Below are positions 9,901-19,400 of a DNA stretch of 64,000 nt, one piece after another (within the stretch, counting starts at the first letter, position 1; each line of letters begins with the position of its first letter). The DNA comes from Phycisphaerae bacterium (GTDB taxonomy: Bacteria > Planctomycetota > Phycisphaerae > UBA1845). The translations under genes and the position numbers were made by a program. The stretch covers positions 1 to 64,000 of the forward strand of contig JAGFJJ010000022.1 of NCBI GenBank assembly GCA_024102815.1, given 5' to 3'. The notes beneath the pieces were generated by a model. It ran no database searches and had not been told where the DNA came from. It saw only the letters and a list, made by a program, of their open reading frames with translations.

Positions 9901-12900
9901 TTCCTGCGAGCTTGTCGGCCGGGATTGCGATGCAGACGGCGCTTTGGACTCGTGCGAACTGGCCAGCGGCACGGAGCTTGACTGCAATCTCAATGGCATT
10001 CCGGATCGATGCGACCTCTCCGGCGGCTCAAGTTCGGACTGCAACGGCTCGCAGGTCCCCGATGAGTGCGAGCTGGTGGACAACGATTGCAACGCCAACA
10101 CCATTCCCGATGACTGCGAGTTGACCGGCAACGACTGCGATGGAAACGGGCGGCCGGACGAATGTGACCTCGTCGGCGCCGATTGCAACGCAAATGGCGT
10201 TCCGGATTCGTGCGAGCTGGCCGGCAACGACTGCAATAGCAACGGGCTGCTCGACGAGTGTGATATTTCCGGCGGTGGCAGCCTCGACTGCAATAGCAAC
10301 GGCCGGCCCGACGAGTGTGACATCGCATCCTCGCCGGGTCTGGACTGCGACGGCAACGGTGTACCCGATTCCTGCGAGCTGTCGACGCGGGATTGCGACG
10401 GAAACGGGACGGTCGACGCGTGCGAACTGATGGGCGCGGACTGCAATGCGGACGGTGTCCTGGATCGATGCCAACTCGCCGGAAATGACTGCGACGCGAA
10501 TGGAATCCCGGACGATTGCCAGCTCGCTGAAAGTGACTGCAACGGCAACGGGCAAGTTGATTCGTGTGATCTCGCATCGGGCGGGAGCAACGATTGCAAT
10601 GCGAATGACGTTCCGGACGAGTGCGATCTCGAGGCGCCCGGCGCTGCGGACTGCCAGGACGACGGCATTCCTGACGAATGCCAATTGATCGGCAACGACT
10701 GCAATGGCAGTGGAATCCCGGACGACTGCGAATTGGCCGGGAACGACTGCAATGTCACCGGCATTCCCGATGAGTGCGAGCTTGCCAACAACGACTGCAA
10801 TACCAACGCACTTCCGGATGACTGCGAACTCGCGGGTGGCGATTGCAACAACGATCAAGTACTCGATGAATGTCAACTCTCCGGCAATGATTGCGACGGA
10901 GACGGCACCCTCGACGCATGTCAGATCCCGGGCAACGATTGCAACGGGAACGGCCAGCTTGACCGCTGCGACATCAGCCAGGGGGCCAGCGACGATTGTG
11001 ACATGAACGGTGTTCCGGACGAGTGTCAGATCACGGGTGGCCAGAGCGCGGACTGCAACGCGAACAACATTCCCGACTTGTGTGAACTCGTCGGCAACGA
11101 CTGCAACGGCAACAGTCGGCCGGACGACTGCGACCTGATCGGCAACGACTGCCAGCCGGACGGCATACCCGACGATTGCCAACTTGCCGCGCAGGATTGC
11201 GACAGCAACGGCGTCGTCGATTCGTGCGAACTTACAGGCAACGACTGCAACGGCAATGGCATTCTGGATTCGTGCGACCTTTCCAACGGCGGGTTCGTGG
11301 ATTGCGACGCGGACCAGATCCCCGATGTCTGCCAGCTTGTCGGCAACGACTGCAATGGGAACGGTACGCTGGATCGCTGTGAACTTGCCGGCGGCGATTG
11401 CGACGGCAACCAGGTACTTGACGCCTGTGAGCTGGCGGGTCGGGACTGCGACGACAATCAGGTACTCGATTCGTGCGAGCTGGCCGGGAATGATTGCGAC
11501 GGCAACCTCGTGTTGGACGCCTGCGAACTGACCGGTGCCGACTGTGACGGCAACCTGATCCTCGATCGTTGCGAGTTGGAGGGCAACGACTGCAACGGCA
11601 ACCTACAGCTCGACCGCTGCGATATTGCACTGGGAGTCAGCGGCGATTGCGATCTGAACGGCGTTCCCGATGAGTGCCAGATCAGTGGTGGTCAGAGCGA
11701 TGACTGCAATTCGAACAGCATCCCCGACCTGTGCGAACTTACAGGCAACGACTGCAACGGGAACGGCCGGCCGGATGAATGTGACCTCAACGGCAACGAC
11801 TGCCAGCCGGACGGCATACCCGACGATTGCCAGCTCGCCACGCAAGACTGCAATGCGAACGGCGTTGTTGATTCGTGCGAACTTACAGGCAACGACTGCA
11901 ATGGCAATGGCATTCTGGATTCGTGCGACCTTTCCGGCGGGGGATTTGCGGATTGCGACGCGGACCAGATCCCCGATGTCTGCCAGCTTGTCGGCAACGA
12001 CTGCAATGGGAACGGTACGCTGGATCGCTGTGAACTTCCCAGTGGCGATTGCGACGGCAACCAGGTACTCGACGCCTGTGAGCTGGCAGGTCGGGATTGC
12101 AACGACAATCAGGTTCTCGATTCGTGTGAGCTGGCCGGGAATGATTGCGACGGCAATCTCGTGCTGGACGCGTGCGAGCTCTCCGGTGCCGATTGTGACG
12201 GCAATCTGGTCCTGGATCGGTGCGAGCTGTCCGGCAATGACTGTGATTCGAACCAGATCCTGGACCGCTGCGAACTGACCGGCAACGACTGCGACGGAGA
12301 CGGCGTCCTCGATGCATGTCAGATCGCGGGCAACGATTGCAATGATAACGGCCGTCTGGATCGGTGCGACATCAGCCTGGGTGGCAGCGGCGATTGCGAC
12401 ACAAACGGCATTCCCGATGAATGCCAGATCGCCGGAGGGCAGAGCGCGGACTGTAACGCGAACAACATTCCCGACTTGTGCGAACTCGTCGGAAACGACT
12501 GCAACGGAAACGGCCGGCCGGATGACTGCGACCTGACCGGCAATGACTGCCAGCCGGACGGCATACCCGACGATTGCCAACTTGCCGCGCAGGATTGCGA
12601 CAGCAACGGCGTCGTCGATTCATGCGAACTTACAGGCAACGACTGCAACGGCAATGGCATTCTGGATTCGTGCGACCTTTCCGGCGGCGGATTTGCGGAT
12701 TGCGACACGGACCAGATCCCCGATGTCTGCCAGCTTGTCGGCAACGACTGCAATGGAAACGGCACGCTGGATCGCTGTGAACTGGAGGGCGCCGACTGCG
12801 ACGGCAATCTCGTACTGGATATTTGCGAGCTGGAGGGGCAGGATTGCGACGGCAACGGCATACTGGATCGTTGCGAGCTCACCGGGAATGACTGCAACGA

Positions 12901-14851
12901 AAACCAGGTACTTGACCGGTGTGAACTTCCGGGAAACGACTGCGATGGCAACCAGATCCTGGATACGTGCGAGCTGGCCGGTGCCGACTGTGACGTCAAC
13001 GGCGTGCTGGACCGGTGCGAACTCACGGCACGCGACTGTGATGATAACGGCATCGTAGACGCCTGCGAAATCGAACAGAATGACTGCGACGGCAACGGAA
13101 CGCTCGATCGGTGTGAGATCGCAGGCCAGGACTGCGACGGGAATCAGACGCTCGATCGCTGTGAACTGGAAGGCCGGGACTGCGACGCCAACGGTGTGCT
13201 GGACTCATGCGAAATAGCCGGGCGGGACTGCAACAGCAACGGCGTGCTGGATGCCTGCGATATTTCCTCCGGTTCGGAGACCGACTGCAACCGCAATCTC
13301 AAGCCGGATGCGTGCGATATTGCGGACGGAACCAGTGATGACGCGAACGGAAACGCGCTGCCAGACGAGTGCGAACTCCCGCCCTGCGTCACTTCGCTTT
13401 CTTCTCGGATCGTCGCGACGGACGGATCGGCACAGGATTTCTACGGGTACGCGTTGGCAGCCAGCGGCGATCTTGCGGTAATCGGCGCCTACGGTGATGC
13501 CGTGTTTGCAAGCCGGTCGGGATCGGCCTATGTCGTCCGCTTTGATGGCACGCAGTGGCAGCAAGAGGCGAAGATCACGCCAAGCACCGGGTCAGCGGCA
13601 GCGTTTTTCGGCGAATCGGTCACGACGGATGGGGACTGGATCGTCGCGGGCGCTTTCAACGATGCAGGAACGAATGGCTCCGGTGCCGCGTACGTTTTCC
13701 GCAAGGAGGGCAACGGCTGGACGCAGAAGGCGATGCTGAAGCCCTCGGACGGAGCGTCCTCCGATTTCTTCGGCGATACGGTCGTTCTGGACGGCGGCAT
13801 GCTCTTCATCGGTGCTCCGCAAGACGACGATCGTGGACCGAACTCCGGTTCGGTGTACATCTACGGCTACAACGGCACCTCGTGGGCCATGCGTCAGAAG
13901 CTCACGGCCAGTGATGGCGCAGCCTACGACTTTTTCGGGGCGTCGATCGCCGTGGCGGACGACGTTGTCGCGATCGGCGCATACGGTGATGACGATCGAG
14001 GAACGTCATCGGGAGCGCTCTACGTCTTCCGGTACAACGGAAGTTCGTGGGTGCAGCAGCAGAAGCTTGTCCCGGGTGACGGCGCGGCGGGTGATCAGTT
14101 CGGATTTGCGGCAGCCGCGCGACCGGGTTGGGTCTTCGGCGGTGCCCATTTCCACGACGGCCCCGCATCGGACAGCGGCGCCGTGTATGGCTTTGAATTC
14201 AATGGAGTCCAATGGACGCAGCGACAGAAGCTCGTTGCGCCGGACGCCGCACCAAATGACTGGTTCGGATATGCACTCAAGGCCCGGGGCGATTCCCTGA
14301 TGTGCGGTGCGATCAACGATGACGACCGCGGACCTGACTCCGGATCGGTGTATGTATTCCGTCTCGAAGGCGAAACCTGGGCCTATCGCGCCAAGCTGCT
14401 GCCGAACGGTGCAAGCGGAGGCGAGGCGTTCGGACGCGCCCTGGGCATGGATGGTGCCGGCTCGGGGCTGGTCGGTGCCTACGGTGCCGCCCCGGCGGGT
14501 CCACGCTCAGGCGCCGTCTTTGCGTTTGCCGGAGCCGGAGTCGATTGCAACCAGAATTTCTCACTCGACATCTGTGACCTTGCTGCGGGTTCAGGGTCGG
14601 ACGCCGACGGGAATCGCATTCTCGACGAATGTGAACTCGCAGCTCCCGGCGACTTCAATCGCGACGGACTCGTCAACCTGGTGGACTTCGGGTCCTTCGC
14701 AGATTGCGCCGCGGGACCGCTCAGCGGCCCTGCCCCGCAAGGAACATCGCCGGACGCCTGCGTGGCGGTTTTCGACTTCGACCATGATGGCAACATCGAC
14801 ATCGCGGACTACGGAAGGCTTTCGGCACTCTTCAGCCCGGCCATACGATAA
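6968..14851 (+). CDS. Giant secreted M6-family metallopeptidase with Asp/Cys repeats, beta-propeller and dockerin-like tail
   Basis: A 2,627-residue exported protein. N-terminal hydrophobic segment FFWALVAVLSLGQSAFG looks like a signal peptide. Residues of roughly 60-520 resemble M6 (immune-inhibitor-A-like) zinc peptidases: the motif CHENGHMLFDWPDLYDYG (first His is residue 337) fits HExGHxxxxxPDLYD, and GSYCLMSGS follows as in the family. Residues 539-2137 are about one hundred 15-16-residue repeats of the form DCNGNGIPDECELAGN, rich in Asp and Cys. Next come seven units containing DFFG...VIGAYGDDD, consistent with a seven-blade FG-GAP/integrin-like propeller. The end, GDFNRDGLVNLVDF and DFDHDGNIDIADYGRL, is a pair of EF-hand-like loops as in dockerins. 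The start is uncertain: the ATG at 6968 lacks a ribosome site, and in-frame GTG 7016 or TTG 7034 would give a shorter signal peptide. A terminator follows. Probably cell-surface or secreted; substrate unknown. Confidence 0.85.
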   Translation: MGRLVNWGLPLRESATVYGGADLSGGRSFQFQFFWALVAVLSLGQSAFGEPVFGKVMAHRMPDGSQAWVRVWGDEFHTVVESLDGYTLVRDADTGQVFYATLSPDGETLESTGIPLQASAPAELAIPRGLRPSADAMRRAPQLARAQRDALGTSPLSALAGDRRQVITHGNIRGIVLLVDFNDDVGTIAPAEVERYCNMPGYTGFGNNGSVRDYYFDVSDGALTYTNFVPTAYYRAAFNKLYYVDRHQPFGIRARELVLEALNALEAGGLDFSQFDANEDGVIDGLTCLYAGYRQSAWGDGLWPHSWTVDFAADGVFTDTYAIMDIDDALRLSTFCHENGHMLFDWPDLYDYGFESNGVGSYCLMSGSQGYASPFNIQEPCAYLKYINGWTTTNLLTTPQDALTIPAGTNWIYKYPHPTLSTEYFLIENREQSGRDAGLPDAGLAVWHIDELGSNNFEDMTPERHYEVTLVQADGRWDLENDVNFGDSTDLWHAPTYTLLTPSTNPNTHWWDGSPSLLHLRSISASGPMMSFDYDRGPDCNGNSIPDIWDIENLTSEDCNFNYIPDECEIADGSGTDCDGNGHLDACELSGHDCNSNGTLDACELAGNDCNNNGTPDDCDLAGGDCNGNGVPDECELASNDCNGNGILDACESSTDCDGNDIPDECELAGNDCDGNGVLDRCELAGNDCNASGIPDNCEIQDNDCNANGVPDECDLGSGDCDGNGVPDECELATGDCDSNGTLDICELAGSDCDGNAVLDVCQLAAGEPDCNGNGTLDACDLAGGAADCNGNSVPDDCELTANDCNVDGVPDDCQLAANDCNANLIPDDCELAAGDCDGNGTLDACELEGRDCDGNGQLDACELGDRDCNGNGRLDSCDLVEGNSLDCNLNSQPDECDISDSTSPDCNTDGVPDECQLTDNDCNANGRLDECDLVGNDCNTNTVPDDCEIDGNDCDNSGVLDVCELSGRDCDGNGVLDSCELVGRDCDADGALDSCELASGTELDCNLNGIPDRCDLSGGSSSDCNGSQVPDECELVDNDCNANTIPDDCELTGNDCDGNGRPDECDLVGADCNANGVPDSCELAGNDCNSNGLLDECDISGGGSLDCNSNGRPDECDIASSPGLDCDGNGVPDSCELSTRDCDGNGTVDACELMGADCNADGVLDRCQLAGNDCDANGIPDDCQLAESDCNGNGQVDSCDLASGGSNDCNANDVPDECDLEAPGAADCQDDGIPDECQLIGNDCNGSGIPDDCELAGNDCNVTGIPDECELANNDCNTNALPDDCELAGGDCNNDQVLDECQLSGNDCDGDGTLDACQIPGNDCNGNGQLDRCDISQGASDDCDMNGVPDECQITGGQSADCNANNIPDLCELVGNDCNGNSRPDDCDLIGNDCQPDGIPDDCQLAAQDCDSNGVVDSCELTGNDCNGNGILDSCDLSNGGFVDCDADQIPDVCQLVGNDCNGNGTLDRCELAGGDCDGNQVLDACELAGRDCDDNQVLDSCELAGNDCDGNLVLDACELTGADCDGNLILDRCELEGNDCNGNLQLDRCDIALGVSGDCDLNGVPDECQISGGQSDDCNSNSIPDLCELTGNDCNGNGRPDECDLNGNDCQPDGIPDDCQLATQDCNANGVVDSCELTGNDCNGNGILDSCDLSGGGFADCDADQIPDVCQLVGNDCNGNGTLDRCELPSGDCDGNQVLDACELAGRDCNDNQVLDSCELAGNDCDGNLVLDACELSGADCDGNLVLDRCELSGNDCDSNQILDRCELTGNDCDGDGVLDACQIAGNDCNDNGRLDRCDISLGGSGDCDTNGIPDECQIAGGQSADCNANNIPDLCELVGNDCNGNGRPDDCDLTGNDCQPDGIPDDCQLAAQDCDSNGVVDSCELTGNDCNGNGILDSCDLSGGGFADCDTDQIPDVCQLVGNDCNGNGTLDRCELEGADCDGNLVLDICELEGQDCDGNGILDRCELTGNDCNENQVLDRCELPGNDCDGNQILDTCELAGADCDVNGVLDRCELTARDCDDNGIVDACEIEQNDCDGNGTLDRCEIAGQDCDGNQTLDRCELEGRDCDANGVLDSCEIAGRDCNSNGVLDACDISSGSETDCNRNLKPDACDIADGTSDDANGNALPDECELPPCVTSLSSRIVATDGSAQDFYGYALAASGDLAVIGAYGDAVFASRSGSAYVVRFDGTQWQQEAKITPSTGSAAAFFGESVTTDGDWIVAGAFNDAGTNGSGAAYVFRKEGNGWTQKAMLKPSDGASSDFFGDTVVLDGGMLFIGAPQDDDRGPNSGSVYIYGYNGTSWAMRQKLTASDGAAYDFFGASIAVADDVVAIGAYGDDDRGTSSGALYVFRYNGSSWVQQQKLVPGDGAAGDQFGFAAAARPGWVFGGAHFHDGPASDSGAVYGFEFNGVQWTQRQKLVAPDAAPNDWFGYALKARGDSLMCGAINDDDRGPDSGSVYVFRLEGETWAYRAKLLPNGASGGEAFGRALGMDGAGSGLVGAYGAAPAGPRSGAVFAFAGAGVDCNQNFSLDICDLAAGSGSDADGNRILDECELAAPGDFNRDGLVNLVDFGSFADCAAGPLSGPAPQGTSPDACVAVFDFDHDGNIDIADYGRLSALFSPAIR
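8582..13378 (+). repeat. Tandem Asp/Cys repeat region (about 100 units of 45-51 bp)
   Basis: Coding tandem repeat inside the M6 protein. Each unit encodes about 15-17 residues with consensus DC(N/D)GNG(x)(L/P)D(x)CEL(x)G. Units vary at the third residue and in the linker (AGND, SGRD, VGAD and so on), and every unit has two Cys. The region is 1,599 codons long. The regular Asp/Asn spacing resembles a calcium-binding loop; that is inference. Confidence 0.9.
10991..12790 (+). repeat. Higher-order duplication within the Asp/Cys repeat region (three copies)
   Basis: Three successive blocks begin with DCDxNG(V/I)PDECQI.GGQS.DCN and run in the same order through NDCQPDGIPDDCQLA and DSCDLS.GGF.DCD.DQIPDVCQLVGNDCNGNGTLDRCEL. 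Block A is 10991-11641 (651 bp), block B 11642-12388 (747 bp, about 96 bp longer, that is two extra 16-residue units) and block C 12389 to about 12790 before it diverges. Long stretches are identical at DNA level, for example the segments from 11141, 11792 and 12539, which differ at a single base over the first 40. Confidence 0.88.
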
Positions 14852-14865
14852 CGCGCACTTATCCG

Positions 14866-14890
14866 CCGCCCAGACTGTTTGGGCGGTTTT
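14866..14890 (+). terminator. Rho-independent terminator after the M6 gene
   Basis: CCGCCCA (14866-14872) pairs with TGGGCGG (14880-14886) around a 7-nt loop and is followed by TTTT. It lies 14 nt after the stop codon. Confidence 0.75.
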
Positions 14891-14985
14891 GCGCCCTGCC
14901 TTGCCGGCCGATGATGATCCCGGGCGCAGAACTCGATTGTAACGGATTGAACGATTTGGGACCGATTTGTCCGTTGGTATCGCAA

Positions 14986-15013
14986 TTGACTACTTAGGAA
15001 GCGGTCCTATAAT
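14986..15013 (+). promoter_or_regulatory. Strong predicted sigma-70-type promoter for the two-gene lipoprotein operon
   Basis: TTGACT (14986-14991), 16 bp, then TATAAT (15008-15013), near consensus, about 50 nt before the TTG start at 15065. It is the best promoter match I saw in the window. Confidence 0.7.
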
Positions 15014-15064
15014 GAGCTTTCTTTTTCAAGTCTAGTCCGGGCCGTTGCGAGGGGAGAGAAGTCT

Positions 15065-16399
15065 TTGGGACATCGTCGTGCAGTTCTTTTGCGCGTGCAG
15101 GCAGTTTGCGCGTTGAGCGTGGTTCTCCTGTTGGGCACCGCGTGCCCTTCGATTCCAACGGAACAATCCCGCGAGCCGAATCCCGACTCGACAAGCGGAC
15201 CCATCGTCGACCCGTTTGATCCGCAACCCAGTTCACCCGACGAAGTCCAGGGCGGTTCTCAACCAACGGACGACGAAATCGCCGCGATACTCTCCGTGGA
15301 CAGCGACAACGACGGGGCGACTGACCTGGAAGAGCTCGCATCCGGCGGTGACCCCAACGACCCGACCGACGGCCCGGACATCGACGGTGACGGCATACTC
15401 AACGGCTCGGATCCGGACGTCGACGGCGACGGCTTGGACAACGGCGTTGATCCGGATGTCGACGGCGATGGACGCCTGAACGGTTTCGACGACGACATCG
15501 ACGGAGACGGCCTCCTCGAAGCTGAGGACGATGACGACGACGGTGACGGCATTCCCGATCTCATCGACAACGACGACAACGGCGACGGCGAGGACGACTG
15601 CGGCTGCGAGCACGGCGTGTGCAGCGCGTTCGGTGGGCTCTGCTTCTGCGACCGGGGCTGGGAGGGCGAGGACTGCGACGAATTCCACTGCCGGGACGTT
15701 CGCAACTGCAACCACGGGAAATGCGTGGGACCCAACACCTGCCGCTGCGATTCCGGCTGGGAGAGCATTGGCTCAATTCCTTGCGCTACATTTCATTGCC
15801 GCCAGTTGAAGAACTGCAACCGGAACGGGTTCTGCATCGGCCCGAACGTGTGTCGTTGCGACGCGGACTGGCAGGGATTGGAAGACTGCTCGATCCATAC
15901 ATGCGACCGCAATCCCATGTATTGCGACGACGGTGACCCTTGCACGGAGGACGTGTGCAACCCGGCGATGGGCTGCAGCCACACTCCGATCATGTGCACG
16001 TCGCCGGAGGAATGCGTCAACGGAACTTGCACGACGCGATGCACAAATGCGTCGGCCTGCATGAACAATCAGGGATGTCGCGACGGCGGGTGCTTCGAAT
16101 GCGAGAACGACGCGGACTGCCGTGATGGCGACCCCTGCACCACCGATTTATGCGACCCGCTCATCGGCTGTACGAATCAGGCAAAGACATGCGGCGCCGG
16201 CGAAGAATGCGTGCGCGGGGCCTGCGTTACGTCCTGTATGAACGATTCTGAATGCGGAAACGATGCCGGCGGGATGCCACGGAAGTGCAGCAGCGACAAT
16301 GGCTGCTTCGACCAGTGTGATGACGGCGAATGCGGCGATGAAGAGGTTTGTGACGACGGCATCTGCGTGCCGGAGGATCAGGAAGAAGACCAACCATAA
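15065..16399 (+). CDS. Asp-rich (TSP3-like) and EGF-like Cys-rich lipoprotein
   Basis: A 444-residue exported protein of unknown role. It opens with a basic segment, then LSVVLLLGTAC, a likely lipoprotein signal. Residues 60-175 are acidic repeats such as DIDGDGILNGSDPDVDGDGL, resembling thrombospondin type 3 calcium-binding loops. Then come three EGF-like units (CDCGCEHGVCSAFGG, NCNHGKCVGPNTCRCDSGW, NCNRNGFCIGPNVCRCDADW), and after these the CDDGDPCTEDVCNP..GCSH type of Cys-rich repeat, twice. The start is TTG at 15065, preceded by GAGGGGAGAG; no ATG is available that keeps the signal peptide. It lies under a near-consensus promoter, and the next lipoprotein gene starts 50 nt after its stop, so they are probably one operon and may act together on the cell surface. 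Confidence 0.8.
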   Translation: MGHRRAVLLRVQAVCALSVVLLLGTACPSIPTEQSREPNPDSTSGPIVDPFDPQPSSPDEVQGGSQPTDDEIAAILSVDSDNDGATDLEELASGGDPNDPTDGPDIDGDGILNGSDPDVDGDGLDNGVDPDVDGDGRLNGFDDDIDGDGLLEAEDDDDDGDGIPDLIDNDDNGDGEDDCGCEHGVCSAFGGLCFCDRGWEGEDCDEFHCRDVRNCNHGKCVGPNTCRCDSGWESIGSIPCATFHCRQLKNCNRNGFCIGPNVCRCDADWQGLEDCSIHTCDRNPMYCDDGDPCTEDVCNPAMGCSHTPIMCTSPEECVNGTCTTRCTNASACMNNQGCRDGGCFECENDADCRDGDPCTTDLCDPLIGCTNQAKTCGAGEECVRGACVTSCMNDSECGNDAGGMPRKCSSDNGCFDQCDDGECGDEEVCDDGICVPEDQEEDQP

Positions 16400-16449
16400 C
16401 GAAGAACCCGCACCGCGGGATCCGGGCCAGGAGAGAGAGGCGAGGATAG

Positions 16450-19400
16450 ATGAAGTTCGTGAAGACAATCGTTACCATGGTGCTGACGGCAATCCTGCTG
16501 CCGGCAATTTCAAGCTGCAACAACCAGATCGGAGCCGGAGACAGCGTCGCACAACGGTCGCTGGGGCGCATCGAGACGGCCAAGGCCCTCAGCCGGCATT
16601 ACGTCTCGGTGTCGTTGAGCGACGACGCCGATCCGTCGGCGATGTCGCCCGAGCGTTTCCGAATTCAAACGGGCGATGGATCGGCCAGCCTGCGCGTGGC
16701 AAAGACCGAAGTGGCGCCCGACGGTCGCTCCGTCATCCTGGTCACCGACCCGCAGGACGCGGTGCTCTATCGCTTGTCGATGGTTTCCGCGGACCGCTCG
16801 GTCGATGCCGTCGACGCAGCCGCCGACAGCGGTGGAGTTCTGTTCGCCGGCTCGTTGACGGACGAGCCCCAGCTTCTCAGCGCCGTATCCCTTTCCAGCA
16901 CGACCGTGCTGCTGACCTTCAGCGAGGCCATGAATCCGGTCACAGCGGAAGTGGCGGCATTCTATCGAATCGCTGATCCCGACGGGGAACCGGACATCGA
17001 TATCACGGTAACCAGCGCCGATCTCGGCCCTGGCGGCACGACGGTTCTGCTTACGACGACTCCTCAGGAAAACCGCGAGTACATGGTCTTTGTTTCCAAT
17101 GTGGACGCGGCGTACCGCGCCAGCACGAGCTGCCTGGGTGACAGCTTCCCCTTCCGCGATCCGGGCAATCGCTGCGCCTCGCAAATCCGCCCAACGGACG
17201 ACGCGGGCATCGGCGGACCGTTTGTTCTGACGGCACGCACGCAGATCGACGCAAACAGTCCCACCAACCCGGACGCCACCGGGCAGACGGGCCATGTGTA
17301 TCTGTCGACCGTGGCCGCGGGCGTCGTCAGCACGAGTTGTGGCGGCATTCCGAATATCGCCGGAACCGGAACAGAGCGCGACGAAGAGTTGATTATTCAG
17401 TTCGATGCGCCGGTTCAGCATGAGGCGTTAACGCTGGGCTTTATCGACCTGTCCTTCTTCACGGACGATCCGGTGATTTTCGTATCCAGCACGGCATCGG
17501 CGGCTTTCGACTACGTCGTTCCCGAATCGGATATTGTCACGGCGTTCACCGCGGCCGGGGCCGCCAACGGAACCGTATACTTCGGCGATCTGTCCACGCT
17601 TCCGGCGGGGCTACTTGTGGACGCTGTCAAGATCAGGGAAACAAACTCGGGAATCTCGGTTTCCTCGATGTGCATCGCTTCTTCGCGCCGGCTGAGCCCG
17701 GCGGCGTCATCGGCGCTGTTCTTCGGCATCCCGCCGGTGGATCAGGCCGGCCCGATCGTGCTCGGTGCCGTGACGACGAGCAACAACACCGTCCTGGTAT
17801 CCTTCAGTGAACCGCTCCGGCAGGAGTCGGCCGACCCCGTCAATTTTTCGATCAGCCCGGCGCTCACGGTGCTCGGCGCTGAACTGACCCGCTACGACAC
17901 GCAGATTGTGCTGACCACGCTGCCCATGACCGCTGGCCAGCAGTACACGCTCACCGTCTCGAACGTGCGCGACCTGGCGGGTAACCTCGTCGGCACGCAG
18001 GCGCTCGTTTCGGGCAACACCGTCAATTTCACGTTTCCGGGTAATACCGTCTTCGAGGGCGATGAGAAGCCGCGCGTCGTCGGAGCCATTTCGATCACCA
18101 ATGACGCCGTGGTTGTGACGTTCAGCAAGCCAATGGGTGACAGCGCGGTGCAAGCTGAGCACTATGCGATCGCCCGCGAAGGGAATAATCCTCCCGGTGG
18201 CGTGCTGGAGGTTGTCGGAGCGCAGTTCCACATGCAGGGATCGCGGACGGCCGTGCGACTCACGACGCTTCCTCAGTCGGACGTGCTCTATCGCTTGACC
18301 GTAGTCAACGTGCAGGATCTTCAGGGTAACCAACTCGCCCCGGCCGAGTTGCTGGTCGATCCGACCAGCGTGACGTTCCTGGGGTCGCCCACGACCTGCC
18401 CGGTCTGCTCGAATGGGGCGCCGGGCCTCGATGGCGCGGGGCGCTGCCTGACGGATGCCGACTGTGACAACGACCCGCCCTGCAACGCTTCGGAAGCCGA
18501 CTGCGAAGACAAATGCGTCGATGCCTGCGCGGCGCTCGACAGCGACGGCGACGGCCTTTCGGATCAGGCCGAACAAAGCGGCTGGGTGATCACGGTGGTA
18601 ACGGCAACGGGTGACCAGATTTCGACGCACGTCACGAGCAATCCGCAGGCCAAGGATTCCGACGGGGACGGCGTACTGGACCTGGACGAGCGGGTCTACG
18701 GATGTAACCCGCGAAATGCCGACACGGACGGCGATCTGCTCAGCGACTATGATGAACTCAACCTCTGGTACAGCGATCCTTGGAACCAGGACACCGACGG
18801 GGACTCCTTCATCGACGGTCTCGACGTGATCTTCGAGACATCGCCGATTCTCGCGGACACCGACGGCGACCAGATGGACGACGCCGAGGAGCTCATCGAG
18901 CGGAATCGGAATCCACTGATCGCCGACCTGCCTCTGCCGCAGGTCAGCGTGTCCGATTTCGCGTTGGAACTCAATGTGACGTCGAGCTTCACGGACGAGG
19001 AGGGCACGACGAATTCTCTCTCCACGACCAACTCCTCGACGTTTACGCAAAGCCAGACAACGTCCCTGGGCACCAGCGAAACGAACTCCACGCAATCCGA
19101 GAATACCTTCGGTCAGAAGATCGGCGCGGAAGGCGGCACGGCGGGCTTCAAGATCTCGGGCGAAGTGAGCTTCGGGCAATCGCAGGCGGCCGGCTACAGT
19201 ACGACGACTGACCGCCAATCATCCGCCACGTCGCAACAGGAGTACCAGGAGTCCGTGACCAACGCGCTGGAATTCAGCGAAAGCCGCTCGGTCACGCGAA
19301 ACATCGACTCGGCCATCGTCCAGGCAACGGTCAATATCTCCAACAGGAGCGACATCTCCTTCACCATCACGAACATCGAGCTCTCCATGCTCCAGCAGGA

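Noticed and set aside
8582..13378. CRISPR array
   Set aside because: The repeats keep one reading frame, vary like codons, have no constant spacers and encode a continuous protein.
8513..13564. Long minus-strand and off-frame open frames across the M6 repeat region (for example 9067-10851 minus and 10028-11182 minus)
   Set aside because: They mirror the tandem repeat of the plus-strand gene; low-complexity Ser/Pro/Gln or Val/Ala sequences are translations of the repeat in other frames.
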